Notes: generated by a model not told the origin, from the sequence alone. A DNA stretch of 6,824 nt from Bacteroidota bacterium (GCA_024280135.1 JAJRQS010000253.1:1-6824); one strand, 5' to 3'; counted from the stretch's first letter, positions 1 to 6,505 are shown. Program-made: numbers and translations.

Positions 1-176
1 CGCATTCCATACGCTACCTCAAAAAAAGCTTTCCCTTCTTCTGCGGTTTTAAAGACAAAGGTGGAGGTTTGAAAAATAGGACATTTGATAGCTCCTTCTG
101 ACCATTCAGGATTGTAGCCATAAGACATCATTAGGGATTCAGGTTTGAATTGTTTTCTTCTATCTTGGTCTTTCAT
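1..176 (-). CDS. Cys/Met-metabolism PLP-dependent enzyme (cystathionine gamma-synthase / methionine gamma-lyase family), 5' part only
   Basis: The reverse strand reads from an ATG at 176-174 without a stop to the window edge, giving the first 58 residues of a protein. It begins MKDQDRRKQFKPESLMMSYG and continues through SEGAIKCPIFQTSTFVFKTA to GKAFFEVAYGM. This N-terminus (a SxGYxP segment, then P(I/V)xQTSTFVF and a run containing AEEGKxFF) is typical of the trans-sulfuration PLP enzymes, cytosolic homotetramers that make or break the C-gamma-S bond of cystathionine or methionine. The PLP lysine and the rest of the fold lie outside the window, so gamma-synthase, gamma-lyase and beta-lyase activities cannot be separated. 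A TAnnTTTG box lies 32 bases upstream of the ATG, and there is no Shine-Dalgarno sequence. It is divergent from the T9SS cargo gene. Family confidence is good; the exact reaction is open. Confidence 0.8.
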   Translation of the reverse strand, partial: MKDQDRRKQFKPESLMMSYGYNPEWSEGAIKCPIFQTSTFVFKTAEEGKAFFEVAYGM

Positions 177-208
177 TGTTTTTTTGTTTTTAGTACAGAA
201 GGGCAATT

Positions 209-216
209 CAAAAGTA
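209..216 (-). promoter_or_regulatory. Putative -7 promoter element of the PLP enzyme gene
   Basis: The reverse strand reads TACTTTTG here, an exact match to the Bacteroidota -7 consensus TAnnTTTG. It lies 32 bases before the ATG at 176. No TTG is present at the expected -33 distance, so only half of the consensus is supported. Confidence 0.45.
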
Positions 217-268
217 CATTTTTTTTGGATGATTTGCTTTGAAATATCGCAAAGGCAGCATTTTATCA

Positions 269-276
269 TATATTTG
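269..276 (+). promoter_or_regulatory. Putative -7 promoter element of the T9SS cargo gene
   Basis: TATATTTG matches TAnnTTTG exactly and lies 31 bases before the ATG at 308. There is no TTG at the ideal -33 spacing; the nearest, at 239-241, is 27 bases away. Its position argues against an upstream TTG translation start at 239, which would precede the probable transcription start. Confidence 0.5.
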
Positions 277-307
277 GGTCTTGTACTTAGTTTCTAATGC
301 TAGATTA

Positions 308-2458
308 ATGAACAAATTGCGATATTCCTTAGCCTTCTTACTATTTATCCTTCTATCCTTTTCTGCGAAAGCGACTCATATCGTGGGAGGAGAAGTAGGG
401 TACAGGTGCCTAGGGAATGATCAATATGAAATTACTTTAACCGTGTATCGGGACTGTTATTATGGAGAGCCTCCTTTCGATCCGAAAGCCTCGGTCGGTT
501 TTTTTTTAAAAGGAGTGGATACCGCAACCTACGAAATCAGAATTGAGGATACGTTTTCTGATACAATAGTATATGAATTAGAAGATCCATGTTTGAGTAT
601 TCCGCCCGATGTATGTGTAGAGGTGATGCAGTACGTGGATACGATTACCTTACCTTTTGTTCAGGATGGATATACCATTGTCTATCAGAGATGTTGCCGA
701 AATGAGACGCTTTTGAACATCCAAAACCCCTTAGAAACAGGAGCTAGTTTTGTCATTGAAATGACAGGGGCATCTATGCAATTGTGTAATTCTAGTCCCG
801 TTTATGATCAATGGCCGCCCATCGCATTATGTGTGGATAAACCATTGGATTTTGACCATTCCGCAACGGATCTAGAGGGGGATTCTATTGTGTATTCTTT
901 ATGCGCGCCGTTTATTGGTGGGCAACACTCTGACTTCGGTAATCCGATGCCCCAACCTCCCGAATATCCCATTGCAGAAGAAGTGAAATGGGTTAATCCA
1001 CCTTATAATACAGCGAATATGCTAGGAGGAGTGCCACTTACAATCGATCCGGTTTCGGGTCAATTAACGGCAATACCCAACACCATTGGACAATTTGTAA
1101 TAGGTATTTGTATGCATGAATATAGAGAGGGTGTGCTTTTATCCGTGACCAAACGAGATTTTCAATTTAATGTAAGTGATTGCGGAGAAGTGGTTTCTTC
1201 GTTTTTTGTGCCCAGCTTACAATGTGATGAACTGACTATTGATTTGAATAATATGAGTGAAAATGCGCTGGGTTTTTCTTGGGATTTTGGGGTGTTAGGT
1301 GTAGATACTGATACGTCTAGCTTGGCAAATCCTACGTTTTCATATCCCGATACTGGACAATATGTAATTACTTTGATTTCCGTTAGAAGTGAGACTTGTA
1401 TTGATACTTTCGTAAAAAATATCAATCTACAATATACCACTTTTGATGTAGGGGTAGATTGGGAATTGTTGGGTTGTGGAGATAGCTTAACGATTCAGAT
1501 TAAAGACCAAACCGTTGATTCCGTATTTGAAACAAAGAGTTGGTTTTGGGAATTGACAAACGATATTGCCTCAGTGTCTTCAACAGACCAACATGCGAAT
1601 TTGACCATTTCTGCTGGGGGTAATACAGTGTTGCACGGGACCATCGAATCCTCAAATGGTTGTACTAAAGAATTAGAAATTCCATTTGCTCTTTCAGTCA
1701 TTGCAGATTTGCCAGATACCTTGATTTTTGTTTGTCGTGGGGAGGATCTAGTGCTCAACCCCAATCCTGTGGATACACTGACATACGCATGGACACCTAC
1801 GATGGGTTTGTCAGATCCCAATACGCCTAGTCCGCAAGTAAATAACATTCAAGAAGACTTGGTGTATTTTGTGGAAGTGAATGATTTAGATTCAATTTGT
1901 ATGCGGAATTTTGAAGTGAATATTTATGTTGCAGACGTGGCAGATGTTTTTGCGCAAGCGAACCCCGATACCGTTTTTATAGGGGAATCCAGCCAACTGT
2001 CAACGTCTGGTACGGCTACTTCTTTTCTATGGACGCCAAGTGAAACGCTGAATAATAACGAAATGCCAAATCCTGTTGCTACACCCACAGAAACCACTGT
2101 GTATCAAGTAGTTGGGCAGGATGAAAAGGGATGCCCTGATTCTACAACCGTCAGAGTAGTCGTATTAAATCCAGAATGTGGTCTGCCGAATGTCTTTGTC
2201 CCTACGGGGTTTACACCCGATAATGATGGTTTGAATGATGACTTTAGGGTCTATGGTTTTATTGTGGAAACGATGCAACTGATGGTCTTTAATCGTTGGG
2301 GTGAGAAAGTGTTTGAAACGAATGATCAAAGTACGGGTTGGGATGGTACTTTTAAGGGCAAAAAACTACCTCCAGATGTCTATGGCTTTTATTTAAAAGT
2401 CGGATGTATTAATGGGGAACAATACGAACACAAGGGGAATGTGACTCTGATTCGGTAA
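308..2458 (+). CDS. Secreted PKD-domain protein with T9SS type B (gliding-motility-type, CHU_C) C-terminal sorting domain
   Basis: This 716-residue protein should leave the cell through the Sec pathway and then the type IX secretion system. The chosen ATG gives a clean signal peptide: MNKLRYS, a hydrophobic core over residues 7-18, and probable cleavage after AKA (22) before THIVGGEV. An in-frame TTG at 239 would put 23 residues ahead of it and lies upstream of the -7 box. The N-terminal region (23-290) is Cys-rich with a CCRN motif at 129-132, a type common at the start of large Bacteroidota surface proteins. A PKD-like domain covers about 300-375 (WDFG at 325-328, YPDTGQYVITL at 346-356). 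Two Ig-like segments share a WTP-x-x-x-L-(S/N)-(D/N)-x-x-x-P pattern near 495-511 and 575-590. The last 90 residues are the sorting domain: NVFVPTGFTPDNDGLNDDF (628-646), FNRWGEKVFET (661-671), GWDG (677-680), PPDVYGFYLKV (688-698), ending GNVTLIR. No catalytic domain is visible; an adhesin or structural surface role is inference. Confidence 0.93.
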   Translation: MNKLRYSLAFLLFILLSFSAKATHIVGGEVGYRCLGNDQYEITLTVYRDCYYGEPPFDPKASVGFFLKGVDTATYEIRIEDTFSDTIVYELEDPCLSIPPDVCVEVMQYVDTITLPFVQDGYTIVYQRCCRNETLLNIQNPLETGASFVIEMTGASMQLCNSSPVYDQWPPIALCVDKPLDFDHSATDLEGDSIVYSLCAPFIGGQHSDFGNPMPQPPEYPIAEEVKWVNPPYNTANMLGGVPLTIDPVSGQLTAIPNTIGQFVIGICMHEYREGVLLSVTKRDFQFNVSDCGEVVSSFFVPSLQCDELTIDLNNMSENALGFSWDFGVLGVDTDTSSLANPTFSYPDTGQYVITLISVRSETCIDTFVKNINLQYTTFDVGVDWELLGCGDSLTIQIKDQTVDSVFETKSWFWELTNDIASVSSTDQHANLTISAGGNTVLHGTIESSNGCTKELEIPFALSVIADLPDTLIFVCRGEDLVLNPNPVDTLTYAWTPTMGLSDPNTPSPQVNNIQEDLVYFVEVNDLDSICMRNFEVNIYVADVADVFAQANPDTVFIGESSQLSTSGTATSFLWTPSETLNNNEMPNPVATPTETTVYQVVGQDEKGCPDSTTVRVVVLNPECGLPNVFVPTGFTPDNDGLNDDFRVYGFIVETMQLMVFNRWGEKVFETNDQSTGWDGTFKGKKLPPDVYGFYLKVGCINGEQYEHKGNVTLIR

Positions 2459-2505
2459 AACTGTTGCGTTGGTATGTGAAATCATTAACTTTACAGAGTA
2501 AGCAT

Positions 2506-2541
2506 AAAAAAAGCATTTTCCGCAAGGCGAAAAATACTTTT
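2506..2541 (-). terminator. Intrinsic terminator of tRNA-His, possibly bidirectional
   Basis: On the reverse strand a 12-bp stem (arms 2538-2527 and 2523-2512, loop CTT) pairs throughout with two G.U wobbles and is followed by seven T at 2512-2506. It lies directly downstream of the tRNA. On the forward strand the same stem has two C.A mismatches and a shorter TTTT tail, so it may also weakly end transcription of the T9SS cargo gene. Confidence 0.75.
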
Positions 2542-2548
2542 CAAAATG

Positions 2549-2623
2549 GGACACTGAGGGGATTTGAACCCCCGACCCCTGGAACCACAAACCAGTGCTC
2601 TAACCAACTGAGCTACAGCGTCC
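2549..2623 (-). tRNA. tRNA-His (anticodon GTG)
   Basis: The reverse strand folds as a complete cloverleaf. The acceptor stem GACGCTG pairs fully with CAGTGTC, and an extra G at position -1 (base 2623) faces the discriminator C73 (base 2549), the identity element of histidine tRNAs. The D arm is GCTC/GAGC and the T arm GGGGG-TTCAAAT-CCCCT. The anticodon loop TTGTGGT gives GTG. The 3' end continues CA-T, so the full CCA is not encoded and must be added enzymatically. The anticodon stem has a U31.U39 mismatch at the loop-closing pair. It has its own promoter and terminator and appears to be a single-gene transcript. Confidence 0.97.
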
Positions 2624-2636
2624 GTATTTAGGAATG

Positions 2637-2668
2637 CAAAGATAGTTCTTTTTGTTCCATACAAACAA
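2637..2668 (-). promoter_or_regulatory. Putative promoter of tRNA-His
   Basis: The reverse strand has TATCTTTG at 2644-2637, an exact TAnnTTTG box, ending 13 bases before the tRNA 5' end. Upstream, TTG at 2668-2666 lies 21 bases away, close to the usual -33/-7 spacing of 19-21. A short leader before the mature 5' end fits RNase P processing. Confidence 0.6.
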
Positions 2669-2713
2669 CTTTTGGGCGATTTTTTCCCTAACTAATCTAT
2701 TCCTAAAGTTTAT

Positions 2714-2721
2714 TACCTTTA
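2714..2721 (+). promoter_or_regulatory. Possible -7 element of the response-regulator gene
   Basis: TACCTTTA matches seven of eight positions of a TAnnTTTG box and lies 20 bases before the ATG at 2742. No well-placed TTG is seen upstream. This is a weak call based on position and partial match. Confidence 0.35.
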
Positions 2722-2741
2722 CACTTACTAAAAGAACAGAA

Positions 2742-3128
2742 ATGGAATTAACAAAAAGTGTATTGATTTGTGTGGAGCGAGATATTATGCTGACTGCACT
2801 TAAATTTAGGATGGAAAAACAAGGCTATAATGTCGTGCATGTTAAGTCTATCAAGGAAGCAAAAGAAAAAATTAAGGAACTAGATATTGATTTGATTATT
2901 TCAGATTTAGAGATAGGTGGTAAGCCAACTGCTGAAATGATTAAATGGTCAAAAAGTAAGAACAAAGGGAAATTGACGCCTTTTTTAGTCATGGCGACTT
3001 TGGATGATGATGGAGATGTTTTAGCAAAGATGCTGAAAGATGGCGTACATGACTTTATCTTAAAACCTTTTAAACCAGTAGAATTGTACTACCGCATTAA
3101 TAGAATTGTACCGACTTTAGGCGTCTAG
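2742..3128 (+). CDS. Single-domain response regulator (CheY-like receiver)
   Basis: This 128-residue protein is one receiver (REC) domain with no output domain, the length expected for a stand-alone CheY/Spo0F-type regulator that signals by protein contact. By alignment with the family, the phospho-acceptor is D55 (IDLIISDLEIGG), the switch Thr is T86 (VMATLDD), and the conserved Lys is K108 followed by cis-Pro P109 (DFILKPFKP). The acidic Mg2+ pocket after beta-1, normally (E/D)D, reads VLICVERD here: it keeps one acid (E12) and has V11 in the other place. The ATG is preferred over an upstream in-frame TTG at 2652 because the fold starts right after MELTKSV and the extra 30 residues are unrelated, AT-rich leader. 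No histidine kinase lies nearby, so the partner is unknown. Its TAG stop overlaps the stop of the convergent RibF-GT2 gene. Confidence 0.88.
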   Translation: MELTKSVLICVERDIMLTALKFRMEKQGYNVVHVKSIKEAKEKIKELDIDLIISDLEIGGKPTAEMIKWSKSKNKGKLTPFLVMATLDDDGDVLAKMLKDGVHDFILKPFKPVELYYRINRIVPTLGV

Positions 3129-5101
3129 CTAGGATTCTGAAGTTTTGAAAAAGTATCTTTTCCTTTGGCATAGAAACGCCAGACGATGCTGTGCTCAAAA
3201 ATACCTTGTGGGTTTTTGATACGCTTATTAGGTAGGCTGATTAAGATTTGCTTGATCTCACGACGCTTCTTTATGAGTTTGGGGATACTTGCGTAAAAAG
3301 CAAAATGAGCTCTGATGATGGACCAAATCAATGAATAATGTCCTTGGTACAAGAATAACCCACCTGCTAATCCATCCAAAACTAGGCGTAGGGGCAATTT
3401 CCAGACGAGGTTTGAAAGCCGATCGTTTTTGACAAGCATCTTTAGGTTGTTCCTAAAATTCAAATATACTTTATTGGGGGTATTGTAGGAGAGTGTTCCG
3501 CCACCCAAATGGTAAACAGTGGAGGAGGGGATGGCTTTTATTTTATAGCCAGCCCTTTTGATTTGCCAACACATATCAATTTCTTCATTGTGGGCAAAGA
3601 AAGTGGCATCAAATCCTTTAAAATCCCAGAATAGTTTGGATCGAATAACCATGGCTGCTCCGGTCGCCCAAAAAATCTCGACTTCATCATCATATTGACC
3701 TAGGTCTTCTTCCATGCTTCCAAATACGCGTCCTCGACAGAACGGATAACCCAAAAAATCAATGTACCCACCCGATGCGCCTGCATACTCAAACTTGTTG
3801 GGTTCCAGGTCTGAAAGAATCTTGGGTTGGCAGACACTTAGGTTGGGGTCTTGCATCGCTTTTGTAAGGGGTGTTGTCCAGTTTTTGGTTACGCGCACAT
3901 CAGAATTTAATAAAATATAGATGTCGGCTTTGACTTCTTTTAAGGCTTCATTATACCCGCCGGCAAATCCGTAATTTTGGGATAATTTGATGAGCTTTAT
4001 CCGTGGATTTAATTGTTGATATTGGTGTAAAAAATCTAACGATTTATCCGTAGAACCATTATCAGCTATATAAATATCAATCGCTTTGGGTGTGTGTGCC
4101 ACAACAGTCGGTAAATATTTTTTTAAATGCTTGGTGCCGTTATAATTAAGAATGACAACAGCCGTTTTAGAAGAGGTAAACTCTTGATTATCAATAAGTT
4201 GAGTGGCGGTTTTTTGGTCTTTTTTTAATTGTTGAACTAAGGCGCTTTTGTCTTTAAATTTTTTGTTTTCTCGAATGAAATCAATGAGTTGAACAGAAAT
4301 TGCCTGTCCGTAAATGTCTTGATTGAAATCAAAAATGTTTACCTCGATGCGTAAATTGTGGCCATCTACCGTGGGTCTGTTGCCAATGTGCAACATTCCA
4401 TTGTATTTTTTATTTGAGATGCTAACGATGACTGCATACACCCCTTCCTTTGGCAATAATTTATCTGGATTATCAATTTTAATATTAGCGGTAGGAAAGC
4501 CTAAGCGTTGTCCAAGTTTATCTCCATGTACTACGGTGCCCATTATGCTAAAAGGTGTGCACAAGTAGGTCTGCGCTAATTTGACATTTCCGTCCTTTAG
4601 TGCTTTTCGTATTTTGGTAGAGGAGATTTTAATATCATTAATAGTGTTGGCAGGTATTTCGATGATATTAATATCAATTGCCTGCTTGCGCAAAAGATGG
4701 ATATTGCCTGTTCCTCCTTTCCCAAAACGATGGTCAAAGCCTAGGATGATGGCTTTAGGATTAAATTTTTTGAGTAAGAAATTCTGGATGTAATCTTCTG
4801 GACTTTGTTGGGCAAATGCTTCGTTGAAAGGAATCACAACTAAGTGATCAACACCCAATCTTTCTAAACAGGATTCTTTTTCCGCAAGGGAATGCAGCAG
4901 TTCAATAGACTTGCCTTCTAAAAAATGGCGTGGATGAGGGGAGAAGGTGAGGACGATGGATTCCCCATTTATTTCCTTTGCCGTTTGGACTAATTGATTT
5001 AAAATAGCCTGATGCCCAATGTGTACGCCATCAAAAGAACCCACTGTAAGTACAGCGTTCCGAAAGCGGGGAATATGTTCGATATCTTGATGTACCTGCA
5101 T
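3125..5101 (-). CDS. ribF: RibF (FMN adenylyltransferase/riboflavin kinase) fused in frame to a family 2 glycosyltransferase
   Basis: This is a 658-residue two-enzyme polypeptide, about twice the length of ordinary RibF (near 310 residues). Residues 1 to about 297 are a whole RibF, which phosphorylates riboflavin to FMN and adenylylates FMN to FAD. The adenylyltransferase half shows GSFDGVHIGH (21-30), GFDHRFG (121-127) and ISSTKIR (159-165). The kinase half shows HGDKLGQRLGFPTANI (192-207), GVYAV (220-224), IGNRPT (239-244), probable catalytic base E253 in RIEVNIFDF, and DFIRENKKF (274-282). A linker of about 14 residues (298-311) leads into a GT2 with GT-A fold: VVILNYNG (315-322), ADNGSTD (346-352), NYGFAGGYNEA (376-386), metal-binding-type LLNSD (397-401), ATGAAMVIR (479-487) and HNEEIDMCWQIKRAGY (504-519). 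It most resembles rhamnosyltransferase-like enzymes. Hydrophobic stretches at 568-608 could touch the membrane. ATG at 5101 is chosen; the TTG at 5110 lies inside a promoter-like box. No ATG, GTG or TTG occurs in frame near the junction. The sugar donor and acceptor are unknown. Confidence 0.9.
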   Translation of the reverse strand: MQVHQDIEHIPRFRNAVLTVGSFDGVHIGHQAILNQLVQTAKEINGESIVLTFSPHPRHFLEGKSIELLHSLAEKESCLERLGVDHLVVIPFNEAFAQQSPEDYIQNFLLKKFNPKAIILGFDHRFGKGGTGNIHLLRKQAIDINIIEIPANTINDIKISSTKIRKALKDGNVKLAQTYLCTPFSIMGTVVHGDKLGQRLGFPTANIKIDNPDKLLPKEGVYAVIVSISNKKYNGMLHIGNRPTVDGHNLRIEVNIFDFNQDIYGQAISVQLIDFIRENKKFKDKSALVQQLKKDQKTATQLIDNQEFTSSKTAVVILNYNGTKHLKKYLPTVVAHTPKAIDIYIADNGSTDKSLDFLHQYQQLNPRIKLIKLSQNYGFAGGYNEALKEVKADIYILLNSDVRVTKNWTTPLTKAMQDPNLSVCQPKILSDLEPNKFEYAGASGGYIDFLGYPFCRGRVFGSMEEDLGQYDDEVEIFWATGAAMVIRSKLFWDFKGFDATFFAHNEEIDMCWQIKRAGYKIKAIPSSTVYHLGGGTLSYNTPNKVYLNFRNNLKMLVKNDRLSNLVWKLPLRLVLDGLAGGLFLYQGHYSLIWSIIRAHFAFYASIPKLIKKRREIKQILISLPNKRIKNPQGIFEHSIVWRFYAKGKDTFSKLQNPS

Positions 5102-5107
5102 GAGCAG

Positions 5108-5115
5108 CAAAAGTA
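5108..5115 (-). promoter_or_regulatory. Putative -7 element of the RibF-GT2 gene
   Basis: The reverse strand reads TACTTTTG, an exact TAnnTTTG match, ending only six bases before the ATG at 5101. With usual Bacteroidota spacing, transcription would begin at or next to the start codon, giving a leaderless or nearly leaderless mRNA. There is no TTG at -33 spacing, so the box is a candidate only. Confidence 0.4.
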
Positions 5116-5143
5116 GGAAAATTATTGGTTTTGAGTAGTGTTT

Positions 5144-5175
5144 AATCGTTCAATTGTGCAATTGTTCAATCTGTC
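5144..5175. repeat. Four-copy 8-bp tandem repeat between divergent genes
   Basis: Four consecutive 8-base units read AATCGTTC, AATTGTGC, AATTGTTC and AATCTGTC (consensus about AATTGTTC). Units differ from the consensus at zero to two positions. The array sits midway between the divergent RibF-GT2 and MBL-hydrolase genes, upstream of both -7-like boxes. It contains CAATTG palindromes two bases apart. It could be a slippage-prone spacer or a remnant of an intergenic repeat family. Confidence 0.6.
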
Positions 5176-5197
5176 TGTTCGCTTACATAATTTTTCC

Positions 5198-5205
5198 TAC
5201 CTTAG
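5198..5205 (+). promoter_or_regulatory. Possible -7 element of the MBL-hydrolase gene
   Basis: TACCTTAG differs from TAnnTTTG at one position and lies 16 bases before the ATG at 5222. Its surroundings (ATAATTTTTCCTAC before, CAGC after) mirror the sequence around the RibF-GT2 box on the other strand, which supports a promoter role. No -33 TTG is evident. Confidence 0.35.
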
Positions 5206-5221
5206 CAGCAAACTAAACATC

Positions 5222-6103
5222 ATGAAGGTAATTGATTTAAATTTTTTGGGACATAGCGACACCATCGCCTCTTTTTTGGTAGAATCGAATGATGGATTAA
5301 TCTTGGTGGAGTCTGGTCCTCATTCGACTTATGATAATTTGACGAAAGTACTGAAAGATTTTGGTGCTTCGACCCAAGATGTTCGCCATGTTTTATTGAC
5401 GCATATTCACTTGGATCATGCGGGAGCAGCGTGGGCATTTGCTAAGCAAGGCGCGCAAGTTTATGTTCATCCTAGAGGGTACAAACACATGGCGGATCCA
5501 GCTAGATTGTGGGCTTCCGCCAAAAGAATTTATCAAGATGAGATGGAATACTTATGGGGTGATATGCAAGCGATAGATGAGCGATTACTCCATGCGATTG
5601 ACGATGCAAAGGATTTGAAAATTGGAAATCAAGTATTTACGGCTTGGCATACCCCCGGGCACGCTGTTCACCATATTGCATGGCAGCATGGAGATGGGAT
5701 TTTTACGGGTGATGTGGCTGGCGTAAAAATTGGAGAAAACATCGTGGCACCTCCTTGTCCTCCACCAGACATTAACCTAGAAGACTGGAAAAAATCAATT
5801 CAAAAGCTACTAGAATTAAAGCCTAAATCTATTTATTTGACTCATTTTGGGGAGGTAACGGCTGTAGAAAACCATCTTGTAGAATTGGAAGATAGATTGG
5901 ATAAATGGGCAGCATGGGTTTTCCCATATTATCAAAAAGGAATACCCGCCGAAGAAATTGTTCCGTTGTTTCAAGCTTTTTCGATAGAAGAGATGAAGAC
6001 TAGTGGAGTGAGCGAAGCCGATATTGAGCGTTACCTAAAAGCCAATCCGCCTTGGATGAGTGTCTGGGGATTGTTGCGGTATTTTAAAGTGATGGAGGCT
6101 TAA
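5222..6103 (+). CDS. MBL-fold (metallo-beta-lactamase superfamily) metallo-hydrolase
   Basis: This 293-residue protein is probably a cytosolic, di-zinc hydrolase of the glyoxalase II-like branch. The signature THIHLDHAG places metal ligands at H61, H63, D65 and H66. Further ligands follow in order: H147 in AWHTPGHA, D164 in IFTGDVAG, and H208 in YLTHFGE. An opening strand pair MKVIDLNFLGH...IASFLVES leads into the fold, and a Pro-rich APPCPPPDINLEDW (176-189) precedes the last metal site. The C-terminal 80 residues are helical and may cap the active site. All metal ligands are present and the length is normal, so it should be active, but the substrate (thioester, lactone, phosphodiester or other) cannot be told. 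The ATG at 5222 is preferred over an in-frame TTG at 5138, because the 28 extra residues are translated from the 8-bp repeat and promoter region. It is divergent from RibF-GT2 and followed by a pseudogene. Confidence 0.9.
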   Translation: MKVIDLNFLGHSDTIASFLVESNDGLILVESGPHSTYDNLTKVLKDFGASTQDVRHVLLTHIHLDHAGAAWAFAKQGAQVYVHPRGYKHMADPARLWASAKRIYQDEMEYLWGDMQAIDERLLHAIDDAKDLKIGNQVFTAWHTPGHAVHHIAWQHGDGIFTGDVAGVKIGENIVAPPCPPPDINLEDWKKSIQKLLELKPKSIYLTHFGEVTAVENHLVELEDRLDKWAAWVFPYYQKGIPAEEIVPLFQAFSIEEMKTSGVSEADIERYLKANPPWMSVWGLLRYFKVMEA

Positions 6104-6114
6104 TATTGTGATGA

Positions 6115-6505
6115 GTCTCGAAGCAAATTGAAGCAAGCGATGTCTTTGCAAGAGCTATCGGGTTTGCAGTTTTGTTTATTGTTTGGTTTTGGTCAGGGGT
6201 GAGTTCTTTGGTTTCTTGGGCTCAAAGTGAGGTTTTAATGGCAAGTAATAGGGATAGACACTACGCAAGCAGCTCCATATATCTATTTAGGGAGTATCGT
6301 AGATGTATTGGCATTTGGGTTGTTTTTGCGTAAGCAGTTACAGCGTGTATTGCTGTTGCAGATAGCATTTATCTTGATTTATACGATTATTTTAAGTCTT
6401 TTTGCACCCGAATTTTGGATGCATCCCTTTGGTGTTTTGATTAAGAATTTACCTATTGTTGTGCTGGCTTGGTGGCTATATAGAGGAGAGAAGGCAACCA
6501 TATAA
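6115..6505 (+). pseudogene. DoxX-like small membrane protein, frameshifted and lacking a start
   Basis: Two overlapping reading frames together spell one DoxX-like (DoxX_3-type) membrane protein. In the frame starting after the TGA at 6112-6114, bases 6145-6243 give FARAIGFAVLFIVWFWSGVS then SLVSWAQSEVLMA, the first transmembrane helix and loop. The match then moves to the next frame, which opens after a TAA at 6236-6238: GIDTTQAAPYIYLGSIVDVL, LLLQIAFILIYTIIL, then the family hallmark PEFWMHPFGVLIKNLPIVVL near the end, with stop TAA at 6503-6505. The switch fits one extra base (or two lost) around 6240-6260. The first frame has no ATG, GTG or TTG before the helix, so the N-terminus is also missing; in some family members a NAD(P)-binding domain precedes this part. 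A single-base sequencing error could explain the shift but not the missing start. It fills most of the gap between its neighbours. Confidence 0.75.

Noticed and set aside
239..307. In-frame TTG start adding 23 residues to the T9SS cargo protein
   Set aside because: It lies upstream of the probable -7 box at 269-276 and would bury the signal peptide; the ATG at 308 gives a normal one.
1162..1848. Reverse-strand open frames inside the T9SS cargo gene
   Set aside because: They have no family resemblance or promoter and are antisense shadows of a well-supported gene.
2652..2741. In-frame TTG start adding 30 residues to the response regulator
   Set aside because: The receiver fold starts directly at MELTKSV, and the upstream stretch contains the tRNA promoter and a promoter-like box.
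4323..4793. Forward-strand open frames inside the RibF region
   Set aside because: They lie opposite conserved RibF motifs and show no domain of their own.
5138..5221. In-frame TTG start adding 28 residues to the MBL hydrolase
   Set aside because: The extra residues are translated from the 8-bp repeat and promoter region, and the fold begins at the ATG at 5222.
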